Of a DNA stretch of 64,000 nt, positions 13,516 to 25,374 are shown piece after piece. Source of the DNA: Jaltomata sinuosa (lineage: Eukaryota; Streptophyta; Magnoliopsida; Solanales; Solanaceae); the NCBI GenBank assembly GCA_003996215.1, contig QJPP01007237.1:372001-436000 (forward strand), given 5' to 3'. Every line of letters starts with the position of its first letter. The first letter of the stretch is position 1. A program made the translations under genes and the position numbers. The notes under the pieces are model-generated. The model worked only from the letters and a program-made list of their open reading frames with translations. It did no database searches and was not told where the DNA came from.

Positions 13516-14207
13516 TGCATGCATCATCATGCATCGCATTACATTTACTTTGGCACGTGGATTGTCTCTGGATTTGGCTTGGTCTTGTCTGTTCTTCACC
13601 TTGTTAAATTATTGATGTGTGCTTGGCTTTATAACTAGATTAGGTGGATCCCTGTAACTTTAGCTGCTTTCCTGTATCTATTATTTATATATATTCTTTC
13701 TGCGCTCGGTCGGCCTATGATGCCTACTGAGTACCCGTTGTCTTGGTACTCATACTACACTCTGCATCTTTTTCTGATGCAGCACCTAGTACGAGCGACC
13801 CTCATTGACCCTTCTATCGTTCAAGGCCTATTGCAGTTCGGATTGCGGTGAGCTCCCAACGCTTTTTGGAGACTTTACATACTTTCCATCTTGTATATTC
13901 TGTATATATTTTATATTTTGGATAGATAGAGTCTATTGTATAGCTACTTCTTGCTTAGTCGCTCTTATACTAGTGACACCAGGTCCGAGTTGGTTCTCGA
14001 GTCTGTTTTGTCTTCTTGGTCACTTTAGGGACATATTTTGTATATTGTACGGTGGTATGTATATATGTTATTGGCCCTATCCTTTCCTTTATGTCTTTCG
14101 CTTTTATTACTTAAACTGTATTTTTACTGTCTTCCGCGTGGTTGGGTTTGGCTTGTCTACTGGGAGGTTGTGTAGATGCCATCATGGCCCGATTTCGGAT
14201 CGTGACA
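13516..14207 (+). mobile_element. gypsy 3' LTR remnant
   Basis: It is homologous to 8705-9320 and ends CGGATCGTGACA at 14207. It follows directly on the truncated RNase H region. The LINE sequence starting at 14208 suggests that the gypsy element inserted into an older LINE. Confidence 0.65.
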
Positions 14208-17200
14208 CTTGTACTATCACCATTCATGTTAAAAATTGCAGTTCTGACCTCATCAAAGGAAGGGGCTTTGCAAAGTTCCTCACTATCTTCATCATTTAGC
14301 ATCTTAGGGATATGCTTCATCATAGAGAATTGATTCTAATAGTGCTTGATAGCTTCAGCAGCTATACCATAATCATCTTCTAACTATGTTCCAGCTTCAT
14401 CTTGGATCCTTCTCAACTGAATTCTTTTTCTTCTACATTTTACCATATTGTGGAAAACCAGGTATTTTTCTCCCCATCAGTGAACTAGTCAAATCCAACC
14501 TCTTGCTTCCAAAATTCTTCAAAGTGTAAGTATTTCTTGAATTTCGCCTACACCCTCTGCATTATTATTTTGTTCTCAATGATAGGATATTTAGTAAACA
14601 ATTGTTCCTTCACCTTTGCTATATCTTCTCTGATAAGTAGTTGTTTAAAAATATCCCCAAAAACTTCTCTGCTTCAGTTGGTGAGGGCAGTCTTCAGATT
14701 TTTAATCTTCTCCTTGAATTTCATAAAGACATTAGAGTTAGTACGGCAGTCCAACTGTCAGTTACAACCTGCTTAAAATTCTTATATTCTGATCAGAATT
14801 TGAGAAATTTAAAAGGTTTTCTGTAAGCAATAATATTTTTATCACATGTAAGCAACATAGGGGCATGATCGGAACCAGTTCTAGCTAGATGTTCAACTTC
14901 CAATAAATTGAACCAACTCAACATCTCCTAATTAACAAGGACTCTATCAAGCTCTCAAAGATTGCCTCTGAAATTGACTTCTGATAATTCACAAGAATCA
15001 ATGCATTCAGCAAAATCTTCATAGTTTGATGTTAAAATTGGTAGGCCACCAATTTTCTCTTCCTCATTCAAAACCACATTAAAATATCTCCTATTATCCA
15101 TGGCTCATTAATGTTGTTGGCTAACTGATTCACTTCCTCACACAGTGCCAATCTATCCCTAGCATTGCATTTAGCATATATAACATAGAAAATCTTACCA
15201 CTTAACTGCATCATCCCTTTATGGTTATCTACTGAGAAGTATCCATTATAATATCAACACTAACCTCATCACTAGTGAAAACTCATATTTTACCATTGCA
15301 ACTAGCTTTAGCAAAGGGCATCCCTAATCTCCTCTTGTATCTATTTATCTGGCTAGGATTCTGAAAAGGTTCCAGAAGAGCAATGAAAATAAAATGTGAT
15401 GCTTATTCAGCATTTGGACTCTTTGGAAAGCCTTCTGAGATTTTAGAGACCTTATGTTCCGAATGAAGGACTTCATATTCATCGTGCAATCATTTTACTT
15501 ACCCTTCTTCTTGGTACCACCTTTTTAGGTTCCTGGCAATATTGCTTTCTCCCTTTTTTGTTGCCTTTGGCTGTTTTTGGTGATAAATATGCTTGCTTGA
15601 TCAGTTTATCCATGTTTTATCTCTATGTCACTATCTTCTATGTTTCTTGTCTCATCTTTTGTCTCTTCCGATGCTTCTACAGTTGCTTCACTTGTATGAG
15701 AAACAATGTTATGTAAAACTTTATTTGGGGAGTCTTATCTGATCAATGTGAGTTGGGTCTCATCAATCTGGACTGCAATAGGAACCTCAATTATGGCCTT
15801 AAAAATCTTCCATATGTTCTGCTTCTTTTGCTTCTCTTTTTTATGTGTTGTGATCTTCTGTATGTATTTGTTTTGCTTGTTGATTCGGTTGTTGTTGTAA
15901 TTCCACAGGCTCCATTACCACTGGTTGTTGCAACTCCCCAGGATCTATTACCTTTAGATTTGTTGTTGGTTGATCAGTATGCTGGTTAGTACCTTTATCA
16001 ATAAGTTGGTTCTCCATGACTTGAAGTAATGTGATGGTCTTATAAGGAGAAATCAGCTCTTCAGATGACCTAATTAGACTTCTAACCTTTGTTATCTACA
16101 TCTCCTTACTTTGTAATTCCTTAGCATCATTTTTGTGGGGACTATAATAATTTAAGAGGGGGATAAATCTCCTCTTCAGTTATCAGTTGGGTTGTATCTG
16201 CATCTAACTTTGTAGCATCCTCCTCCTTTGTTCCCATCCCAATATTGTTGTCATTGCTTCTTGCGCCTTGTGTGATGGTTCATTTCTCTGATGTGTGATC
16301 TACTAGAATTGCTTGAGTGTTTCCCTCCCTTTTTTGTTTTGATTGAGCTTCCTATTTCTCATTACTTGCAGTACTACTGTCATCTTTAAAGTTAACCTCA
16401 TTGTGTGTGTCTTCATCTTTCACTGATTGTAGAATGGCAAAACTATTGTTGTGTGCTACATCATCCTTGATAGCTTTGGTGTGATCATTTACCCCCTGCT
16501 TTGTCAATTTTTCCCTCTAATTCCCAGGGTCCCCTACAACTTTCCCACTGGACAATACTCTAGCTTTGCCTTTTTGTAAAGGCCATGTTCTGAGAGTGGC
16601 ATTTTGGAATGCATTTGTGCTCTCCATTCTCTTCTCCTTGCCCTTATTGTATCCCTCTTTTATTTTCAACTCCGAATGTACTAAGGCGATACTCCATCAC
16701 ATCATGCCCTTGGAGTTTACAGTTAGAACAATATTTAGGCATATAATCGTATCTGATTTTTACCACTTCTTCTCTAATTTCTCCAGTTTCTCCATCTTCC
16801 ACTTCCATCCTTGTGGGTGTTTTGCCTGTAGATCCACAATGACCTTAACACTCGCACAACTTGGTCTAGTTTTGTTAATTGTTGCTAGATCAAGTTGTAG
16901 CATTTTTCCAACTGCTCGCACCAATGAGAAAAGAGATTCTTTTATAAAGTACGTTGGCATTAGGTTAAGAAACAAAATCCAAGCCATAGCTTTGGTGGTC
17001 TCTTCGTCAATTTTAAAGCGAACATCATAGATTAAAGTTCACATCAAATATAAGTATCCTTTACTACAAGTAATATAAAACACCCTTTTGAAATGTTATT
17101 GACGAAATCTTCCATTAATGATAATTTGATGAGAACATATTGATTCCCAAACAAACCAATTGAATATTCCCCTTTAACTCCATATTGAACTGAGATAGCT

Positions 17201-17620
17201 TTCCCGATATCCTCCAATTCCCGCCATCCATGCATTGACTTTTCAATGACTGCGTATTGTAGATTTTCCAATTGATTCATTCTAGCCACTTCTCCTGCCG
17301 CCCATTTGATCCTTGGAATTCCATCAATGATTGAAGCTTGTTTGTAAGAGATTGCTTAAATATTCCCTTCATGAGAATCTGTAACTTTCATAGTGCCAAC
17401 ATATTTCAAATCCGCCTTAGTAAAACTCTCCATAGCTTGTTCATTATCCGCTGCACTAGGGCTACCCAACGAAGGAAAATCTGTCGAAGTGAATGTAGGG
17501 AGTGGGCTAGTCACTCGAGATGATTGGTCGCGGGTCAATTTGGTCATATGTGTCTAATATTAATCGGATTTTTCTCATATTTTTGCATCTCACTTGCTTC
17601 CAAGAGAGTGATCACACTCT
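14208..17620 (-). pseudogene. decayed L1-type LINE (ORF1, endonuclease, start of RT)
   Basis: Read on the minus strand from about 17550. ORF1 contains a DUF4283-like region (17300-17040, then 16990-16760) and a zinc knuckle near 16740-16690, CSNCKLQGHDVMEY, in which the last Cys is Tyr. The endonuclease is traceable from about 15480 (RNIRSLKSQKAFQRVQML) to about 14830. The RT begins near 14320 (PSFDEVRTAIFNMNGDS) and is cut at 14207 by the gypsy LTR. Stops and frameshifts occur throughout. The rest of the RT is not recognisable on the other side of the gypsy remnant. Confidence 0.7.
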
Positions 17621-17784
17621 CTGTACCACCTCAGCACCCAAGGGTGTATTTATTACACTTTAAAAAAGTTTAGGGGAGTAATAAAATACTCCCCCCCCTC
17701 CCGCGTATATAGTTAAGGTGTGTCATGAGATTTCACCTATAATTTAGAATGGTACTTATGCCTTTTCCCTTCAAATTCATTCCC

Positions 17785-18670
17785 ATGTTTTCATGTGTAT
17801 AATTAATATCAGGATTAGAGAAGGTCTAACATACAAGGCTGAACTCACACTTGAAATATAGTAAATCTCAATCTATAGTGTCTGAATTCATTCTAATTTT
17901 TTTTATTTGTATAATTCATATCAGGATTAGAGCAGGTCAGACATTGGAAACCGAACTTAAACTTGAAAATATGATAAATCCCAGTTTATCATGTCCGAAT
18001 TCACCTAGTTTTTCATGCATAACTCATATTAAGATCAGAAAATCTTAGACATACACAATCAAACGCACTCTTGAAAATATGGTAATAGCACGCTATCATC
18101 TTCGAATTCATCCTAGTTTTTCATGAATAATTCATATCAAGATAAGAACTCCTCAGAGATACATGATTGAACTCACTCTTGATAGTATGGAAAATGTCAG
18201 TCTATCATGTTCGAATTCATTTCTAGATTTTCATGCATAATTTATATCAGGTCAAAGACATACAAGACTGAACTTACACTTGAAAATATAGTAAATCTCA
18301 GTCTATCATGTCTGAATTCATCCTAGTTTTTTCATGTGTGTAATTCATATGAAGATCAGAGCAGGTCAGACATTAAAGACTGAATTTAGACTTGAAAATA
18401 TGGTAAATCTCAATTTATCATGTACGAATTCACCGAGTTTTTCATGCATAATTCATATCAGGATCAGAAAAGCGCACACATAAACGATCAAACTCACTCT
18501 TGAAAATATGGTAAATGACACGCTATCATCTTCGAATTTATCCTAGTTTTTCATGATAATCCATATCAGGATCATAACTCCTTAGAGATACATGTTTGAT
18601 CCCACTCTTGATGATATGGCAAATGCCAATCTACAACGCTCGAATTCACGCGTAATTTACATCAGGATCA
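17785..18670. repeat. minisatellite: ~108-bp monomers in a four-unit higher-order repeat
   Basis: About eight diverged units, each with a form of TTCATGCATAATTCATATCA, start near 17791, 17906, 18013, 18121, 18231, 18333, 18441 and 18551, plus a partial unit near 18650. Units 1-4 resemble units 5-8 in order: GGTCAGACATT marks 2 and 6, ACGCTATCATCTTCGAATT marks 3 and 7, AGAGATACATG marks 4 and 8. The larger period is about 430-440 bp. Confidence 0.75.
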
Positions 18671-19375
18671 ACTACAAATCAATAATTTATATCAAAATAA
18701 ATTGAATAGAAATTCACTATGTACCAAATGTTTTGATAATTCAGATGATTCGATCCACAAAAACAAAAGAAAAAAATGATTATGTTGATAATTTGATAAT
18801 TCGATACAAAAAAAAAGACTTGTTTCAAATTACAAATTTCTGGTTAAACTCAAACCATCTCAGACAATTAACGAAATTATGTTGAAAAAAACTCTCAGAC
18901 AATGAACGAAATTATATTGAAAAAAACTCAAGAGAGCAGTTATCGGCGAAGGTTTCTAATATGAAAAAGTTGTGCAGGTTGAGATCATGTTTTTATAACA
19001 CTTAGGGGGTATTATCGTCCAAATAACGCATAGGGTATTATCATCCAAATGTTGTGTAATTATTCTTGTTCGGCTATTCATGTAAAATTATATGTGTGGT
19101 GAATATTTATTAAATGGCAGCATCAAAATAGGATACTCATGAACTTTAGTGGACCTTCTTGGCCCAACCAAATTCTTATTTGACTGATGAACTCCACCGT
19201 GTCGAATGGTTAAAAGAAATATCACCCCCATTATAGCCATAGATCTCCAACATCAGAAGACCAAAACATTTTTTTCACTATTGTTCTATATCAACATATA
19301 GTAGTACAATTTTAGATGTCAAGGACAAGAGCAGCTTGTTAAAATATCACTTTACTATTGTTGCCGAGGTGCACG
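18671..19375. other. intergenic, nothing recognised
   Basis: AT-rich sequence without a plausible gene. A short duplication (CTCAGACAAT plus an A-run) is seen near 18860-18925. No known element ends were found. Confidence 0.5.
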
Positions 19376-19380
19376 AACTA

Positions 19381-19920
19381 TGTAATGTTCTTAGGTCAAT
19401 TCAATGTAAAAGAATTGGGGATTTTATTGATAATTGGGAAATTGGGAAATCGGTTACAAGTAATGACTAACTATCACAACTAACTGAGCTAGAAGTAGTC
19501 TTCTAATGGCGGAAGCTTGAGAATGCTTTAATGGAAGAATACCTGTAATTGATATGGAAAATTGAGGTTAAGAAGAGAAGAGAGAAAGAAGAAGGTAAAG
19601 GAAGTAGAGAGAAGATATTTGAGAGGAATAAGTTTTTACCGGAAATTTCTTTTCCCCCCCTTTCTGTTGGGCTTGATATAACAACTTTTGTAACTGCTAG
19701 GCTAACTAGGACCGTCTGATTATGCCAGCTGTAACGAATCTCTACCATTGAGGACAAGTGCTCACGTGCCTCTTGTGTGCCGTTTCCCTGGTCTACTTTC
19801 CTCCACGTGTAATCCACTGCTCCTTGTCCCCTTTCTAATTTGAGTATACCGCTTCGTAGCTACTTTCCCCAAAACTTCATTTCCAATCCTAATCGCCACT
19901 TTTTTCTCCTATTCATTACA
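19381..19920 (-). repeat. 3' LTR of the chromovirus
   Basis: It matches 24836-25369 with roughly 15-20 visible differences plus an 8-bp indel near 19440 and a change in the length of a C-run near 19655. The purine tract next to it marks it as the 3' LTR. Confidence 0.9.
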
Positions 19921-19930
19921 CTACCCCTCC
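19921..19930 (-). other. polypurine tract
   Basis: Read on the minus strand, GGAGGGGTAG directly abuts the LTR start TGTAATG. This is the position expected for plus-strand priming. Confidence 0.7.
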
Positions 19931-19949
19931 GATCAAATTGACCTTGTCC

Positions 19950-20423
19950 TCAAGGTCGTTGTTGAGCAATGAACTCCGGAAATTGACTTTTCACGTACCC
20001 CCAGTCCTCCCATGTAGCTTCCTCGGGTCCCAAGTTCGACCACTGGACCAGGATCTTGACGGTGGCGGCGTTATTGACATGCTCAATACGACGTTGTAGG
20101 ATGGCCACAGGTTGAGCAAGGACATGGCCATCGGTGTCACAAGCTGGAGGCTGTTGCTGAGCTGTGATAGCAGGACCGACACATTTCTTGAGCTGGGAGA
20201 TGTGGAACACCGGGTGGATGTGAGACCCCGGTGGAAGCTCAAGCCGGTAAGCCACTGTTCCTATGCGCTGGAGAACCTTATAAGGCCCATAGAATTTCGC
20301 ACTCAACTTCAAATTTCTTCGTACTGTAACTGAAGCCTGACGATAAGGCTGGAGTTTTAAGTAAACCCAATCCCCTTCCTTCAATTCCCTGTCTGTGCGG
20401 TTCTTGTCTGCAAAGAACTTCAT
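19950..20423 (-). pseudogene. C-terminal GPY/F module and chromodomain of the chromovirus polyprotein
   Basis: This 157-residue open stretch starts inside the integrase C-terminus. It carries the GPY/F module near residues 40-65 (FYGPYKVLQRIGTVAYRLELP is its core), then HPVFHISQLKKCVG and a chromodomain near residues 108-155 (RRIEHVNNAATVKILVQW, then EEATWEDW and FPEF). Chromodomains of this kind are thought to bind histone marks and steer integration. The segment is continuous with the integrase upstream and ends at its own stop. Confidence 0.85.
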
Positions 20424-21480
20424 GCGAGCTTGAGTTTTATGAAGATTCTCTCTGAGTGCCTGGAGAATGTGTTGTCTCTGGGCTAGGCAAAGGCCGACTG
20501 AGGTCTGAGTGGAGTGGGGTAAGGATCCTAAGGGAACCTGAGGAGGGGAAAATCCATATAAAGCCTCAAATGGGGTAGACTTAAGTGAGATGTGATGGTT
20601 GGTGTTGTACTACCATTCGGCTAAAGGAAGCCACTTAAGCCACTGTTTGGGTTTGGCAAAGACCATGGCTCTCAAGTAGGTTTCCAATCATCGATTGAGT
20701 CGTTCAGTCTGGCCATCAGACTGGGGATGGTAAGCTGTAGACAAATTCAACTTAGTACCCATAGACTTGAATAAATGCTACCAAAACTGACTAGTGAAAA
20801 TGGTCTCTCTGTCTGAAACAATAGTCTTCGGTAACCCATGTAACCTATATATCTCCTTTAGGAATATGTCAGCCACATTCTGGGCATTGTAAGGGTGCTT
20901 AAGCCCTAAGAAGTGCCCATATTTGGTTAACCTATCCACCACAACTAGGATGTTATTCTTGTGGCCTGATGATGGTAGTCCTTCAATAAAGTCCATGGCA
21001 ATGTCTTGCCAAGGAGTCTCTGGTATTGGTAAGGGTTGCAGTAGTCCTGGATACTGGATATTCTCTGTTTTGACCCTTTGGCATAGGTCACACTCAGAGA
21101 CCCATCTGATAATGTCAGCCTTCATATTGGGCCAATAGAAGACCATTTGCACCCTCTTGTATGTGCCCTATTGACCTGAGTGACCCCCAAGAGAAGACTG
21201 ATGTAAGACCTCAAAAATCCTCCACCTTAAGGTAGTACCTCTGCCCACAAACACCTTCCTCTTATATCTGATAACCCCTTGGTGCAGTGTATAGTCAGCC
21301 TTTCCTTTGGGATCTGTAATTAGTTCAGTAATTATGTGTTGAGCTAGGGGGTCATGCTCATAGCTAGAACTGATCTCCAGCATCCAGGTTGGTTCAACAG
21401 CAGAAATGGCTTGTAGCTCAGCTCCTTTTTCTTCCAACCTTCTAGATAGGGCATCAGCTACCCTGTTTTCAATTCCCTTT
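20424..21480 (-). pseudogene. chromovirus integrase, with in-frame stops
   Basis: Starting after ENRVADALSR (end of RNase H), the frame shows the HHCC zinc region (H and H near 21200-21170, C-x2-C in CDLCQRVK near 21080) and the catalytic core: D in MDFIEGLP near 21000, D in SDRETIFTS near 20810, and E in DGQTERLN near 20700. In-frame stops occur at about 21168, 20778, 20685 and 20610. Three of them replace a Gln or Trp codon judged by family consensus, as expected for C-to-T change. The copy cannot make functional integrase. Confidence 0.85.
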
Positions 21481-21496
21481 TTATACTGGACCTCAT

Positions 21497-21925
21497 AGTC
21501 TCATAGGTTCATTAAGGGTTTTGCATCCATTGCTACTCATTTGACCCAACTGACTCAGAAAAAGGTAGCTTTTCAATAGTTGGATGAATATGAGGAGAGA
21601 TTTCAAAAGCTCAAGATCTTATTAACTACCGTTCCCATTTTTGCATTGTAGTAGAGGGTAAGGATTTCATTGTATATTGTGATGCCTCACGATCTAGTTT
21701 AGGTGTTGTGATATTGCTGGAAAGGAACATCATTTCTTATGCTTCGAGTCAATTGAAGGTACATGAGAAGAATTATCCTACTCATGACTTAGAATTGGCT
21801 ATTGTGGTTTTCTCTCTTAAGATATGGAGGCATTACTTGTATGGGGTCTGTTGTGAAGTGTTCACAGACCACAGTTTGCAGCATGTATTCACACAGAAGG
21901 ATTTAAATTTGAGGCAGTCTTTTCT
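21497..21925 (+). mobile_element. reversed RT/RNase H patch from a different gypsy family
   Basis: On the plus strand this segment reads FIKGFASIATHLTQLTQKK, then SYASSQLKVHEKNYPTHDLE and FTQKDLNLRQ. These are the RT C-terminus and RNase H of a chromovirus like the one at 11421-13515. It lies inside the RNase H region of the minus-strand chromovirus and replaces only about ten of its residues. It has its own stops and frameshifts. Confidence 0.8.
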
Positions 21926-23825
21926 GTTGCAGGGTAGTGGTCACTCTTTGTTCCAAGAGGTACTTCAAACTCTGATGATCTGTCCTGATGATAAAGTGTC
22001 CACCTTGTAAATAGTGTTTCCATCTATCCACAGCTGCTAGTACATCCATGTACTCCTTCTCATAAGTAGATAGACCCAAGTTTCTAGGTCCCAAAGCTTT
22101 GCTAAAGTAAGCTAATGGTCTCCCTCCTTGCATCAAAACCGCTCCAATCCCTTTAGAGCATGCATCTGTTTCCATAATAAAGGGTCTGGTGAAGTCTGCC
22201 AGTGCCAACACTGGTGTTGTAGTCATAGCTTCCTTGAGTCTGGTGAAGGCAACTTCAGCCTCCTCTCCCCATTGAAATGCATTCTTCTTGAGCATATTAG
22301 TCAATGGCCTGCTAATGACACCATAAGATTGAACAAACCTTCTGTAGTATCCTGTCAAGCCTAGGAAACCCCTCAGAGCCTTGATGGACTTAGGTTTAGG
22401 CCAATTCACCATGGCTTCAATCTTGGCTGGATCTGTGGACACTCCCATGCCAGTAATGATATGTCCCAAGTACTCCACTTGGGGTTGCCCAAAAGAGCAC
22501 TTAGACAACTTAGCAAAAAGTTGCTCACTCCTCAATAAGGACAAGACCTTCCTAAGGTGGGCTGTATGTTCCAGCAGGGAGGTACTGTATACCAAAATGT
22601 CATCAAAGAATATTAGCACAAACTTTCTTAAATGCTCCCTGAATACATGATTCATAAGACCTTGAAAGGTTGCAGGGGCATTTGTGAGCCCAAATGGTAT
22701 GACTCTAAACTCATAATGCCCTAGGTGGGTAACAAACCCTGTCTTGTGAATGTCCTATGCCCTCGTCCTGATCTGATGATAACCTGCCCTTAGGTCAATC
22801 TTTGCAAAGATATTAGACCCATACAATTCATCCATCAGATCCTCCACCAATGGAATAGGGAATTTATCCTTAACAGTCAACTTGTTAAGCTCCCTGTAAT
22901 CAATGCAGAACCTCCAACTCCCATCTTTTTTCTTTACTAGTAGTACTGGGGAAGAAAAAGGGGAGTGACTAGGTTGTATTGTGCCACTATTGAGCATGTC
23001 AGACACCTGCTTTTCAATCTCATTCTTTTGGAAATAATTGTACCTGTATGGTCTAATATTGACTGGAGATGCATCACTTTTCAGGGGAATGTAATGGTCA
23101 TGGCTCTTGTTGGGTGGCAGTGCCTTGGGTTCAACAAAAACATCTGGAAATTCCTGCAACACTCCTTGGATTTCCTCTGGTATGATTTCTTCCTCTCCTA
23201 AACTGGTAGATGTGACAGTGAACAAGTGTGCCCAAATGGCCTGTCCTTTTTTGAGTAACTGCTTAACCCCACTTGCATACATGCTTTTAAGTTCTGCTTG
23301 GTTGTAGATACCCCTTAGCTCCACCCTCTTACTCTTGTGAGTCGCCTCTACCTTGTACTCCACAAAGTCTAGAAGCACTGGATTATGTTCTTTCATCCAA
23401 TCTCCACCAAGTATCATGTCATTTCCCCCTAGTCTGACAATTTTGATTGAGTCTATGAACTCCACCCCTTGTATCCTCCATTTGAAATTAGGACAAGAAT
23501 GCATGCTCATAATATGGGTACCATTTGCTATTGTTACCCTCATAGGAGAAGCTACACAGACCCCACATCCTATCTTCTTGGTTGTGTCCATGTCCAAGAA
23601 ACTGTGTGTACTCCCTGAATCTAACAGTATAGTAACCTTATTTCTTTTTGCTTCTCCTTGTAGCCTGATTGTGTTTGGCACTTCTGTCCTAGACAGGGCA
23701 TTGAGGCTAATGGCCTCTTGCACCACCTCCTCCTTTGGCACCTCTTCCAGGGGCTCCTCATTTACTTCAGGGTTGTCTATGGGTTCCATCTCTGTTAGTT
23801 CTTCTGCAGCAGTCATAGCATTCAA
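21925..23825 (-). pseudogene. chromovirus protease, reverse transcriptase and RNase H
   Basis: The frame continues from gag. Protease: LLDSGSTHSFLD near 23610. RT: KKKDGSWRFCIDYRELNKL near 22930-22880, LRAGYHQIR near 22770, catalytic box FFDDILVYS near 22600. RNase H: METDACSKGIGAVLMQGG near 22150 and RTDHQSLKYLLEQ near 21970. One in-frame stop at 22755-22757 follows IRTRA, where the family usually has Gln; the frame resumes immediately and stays open to the reversed patch at about 21925. Confidence 0.88.
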
Positions 23826-23829
23826 TTGC

Positions 23830-24805
23830 TTCTGTTTACATTGGTGACCAACATAATACTTCTCCCCACATTTATAGCATAGTCCTTGTGCTCTTCTCTA
23901 CTCAAACAACTTATTGGTGTGGTTTCCCATAGAACTGTTGGTTCCTTTTCCTGTTGTATACCCACCTTGACCTCCTTCTCCATTCGTACTTCTATTTGGT
24001 TGGCTCCTTTCCTTCCTTTGTTGAACCTGCAATAGCCTCTCTTGATGTCTGGCTTTGTCTACTGCTTGACTCATTGAATATGGGTTCAACATCTTAACTG
24101 TGTGTTTTATGTCTTCCTTCAGTCCTTCTATAAAGAATTCCATGAAAAATTCTTCGGGGAGGGTGGGGGTTCTTATCAAAACCCACATCTTGAGGTCCTC
24201 AAACTTCTCCAAGTATTCATCAACAATGCCTTTCTGTTCTATCTTCTTAAACTCGCCGACCAGATTGATTTTGCTATTATTGGCTCCCTCGAATCTTTTA
24301 CATATTTCGTTAGTAAAGTCTTGCCATCTAACAATGCCCTTACTCATGTGATAGGAAAAGTACCACGACTCTGCTTTCCCTTGAAGATGAAGGACTGCAA
24401 TCTCCAGTTTTTGCCCAGGGTCTGTGATGTGATGATAGTGAAAATACCTTTCACTCTTCCTCAACTAGGAGCAGGGATCAGCACCTTCAAAGAAGGGAAA
24501 TTCCACCCTAGGATGATGAACATTGTTTTGGGGTCGTCCCCACCCATTGTCATTCTTCTCAACCCCCCTTGGTCTACTGCATGAGCCTTCCAGCTGGTTC
24601 ACATCCCTTGGGACACTTCCCAAAATGCCATTCTGTTGTGGAAGAAGTCTCTCCATCTGAACGTCCATCTTTCTTCCCAAATCATCCAACTCAAACCGTG
24701 GAACTCGAATTTCTTGCTGGATTCCTCTATGTGACCTTGAAGCTGGGAGTCTAATTTCTTCACGAATTCCTCCATGGATTTGGATCGAGTTTCTGGAATA
24801 GTCAT
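23830..24805 (-). pseudogene. chromovirus gag
   Basis: The start is probably the ATG at 24803-24805 (MTIPETRSKSMEEFVKKL). A frameshift near 24690-24720 moves the reading into the frame that carries the capsid domain (LQGKAESWYFSYHMSKGIVRW near 24385, then EYLEKFEDLKMWV) and a zinc knuckle near 23875-23840 (CYKCGEKYY, then GHQC). In-frame stops are at 24465-24467, where the family has Trp, and 23898-23900. Gag and pol share one frame after the frameshift, as in many chromoviruses. Confidence 0.82.
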
Positions 24806-24819
24806 CGCGGGCCAGGATT

Positions 24820-24833
24820 GAGCTCTGATACCA
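24820..24833 (-). other. chromovirus primer binding site (initiator tRNA-Met)
   Basis: Read on the minus strand, TGGTATCAGAGCTC lies two bases inside the 5' LTR. It is a perfect match to the usual plant tRNA-iMet site. Confidence 0.92.
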
Positions 24834-24835
24834 CT

Positions 24836-25369
24836 TGTAATGTTCTTAGGTCAATTCAATGTAAAAGAATTGGGGATTTTATTGATAATTGGGAAATTAG
24901 TTACAAGTAATGACTAACTATCACAACTAACTGATCTAGAAGTAGTCTTCTAATGGCAGAAGCTTGAGAATGCTTTAATGGCAGAATACCTGTAATTGAT
25001 AAGAAAAATTGAGGTTAAGAAGAGAACAGAGAAAGAAGAAGGTAAAGGAAGTAGAGAGAAGATATTTGAGAGGAATAAGTTTTTACCGGAAATTTCTTCC
25101 CCCCCCCCCCTTTCAGTTGGGCTTGATATAACAACTTTTGTAACTGCTAGGCTAACAAGGACCGTCTGATTATGCCAGCTGTAACGAATCTCTACCATTG
25201 ATATAAGTGCTCACGTGCCTCCCGTGTGCCGTTTCCCTGGTCTACTTTCCTCCACGTGTAATCCACTGCTCCTTGTCCCCTTTCTAATTTGAGTATACCG
25301 CTTCGTAGCTACTTTCCCCAAAACTTCATTTCCAATCCTAATCGCCACTCCTTTCTCCTATTCATTACA
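24836..25369 (-). repeat. 5' LTR of the chromovirus
   Basis: It is a direct repeat of 19381-19920 and is flanked on the right by AACTA, the same 5 bp found left of the other LTR. A run of about 13 C near 25100 is longer than in the partner. Confidence 0.9.
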
Positions 25370-25374
25370 AACTA

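Larger units (their letters stand above)
19381..25369 (-). mobile_element. complete chromovirus (Ty3/gypsy) retrotransposon, 5989 bp
   Basis: Two LTRs of 540 and 534 bp bound the element, each with TGTAATG at its left end and CATTACA at its right end. The flanking 5 bp are AACTA on both sides (19376-19380 and 25370-25374), the target duplication. A tRNA-iMet primer site lies next to the right LTR and a purine tract next to the left LTR, so the element reads on the minus strand. Gag, protease, RT, RNase H, integrase and a chromodomain occur in that order. The size and short LTRs resemble the Reina clade, but I did not determine the clade. It lies about 390 bp beyond the RMC1 stop codon in the same direction. 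Confidence 0.92.

Noticed and set aside
17785..18670. CRISPR-like array
   Set aside because: Units are over 100 bp, diverged and without constant repeats and unique spacers; the genome is a plant.
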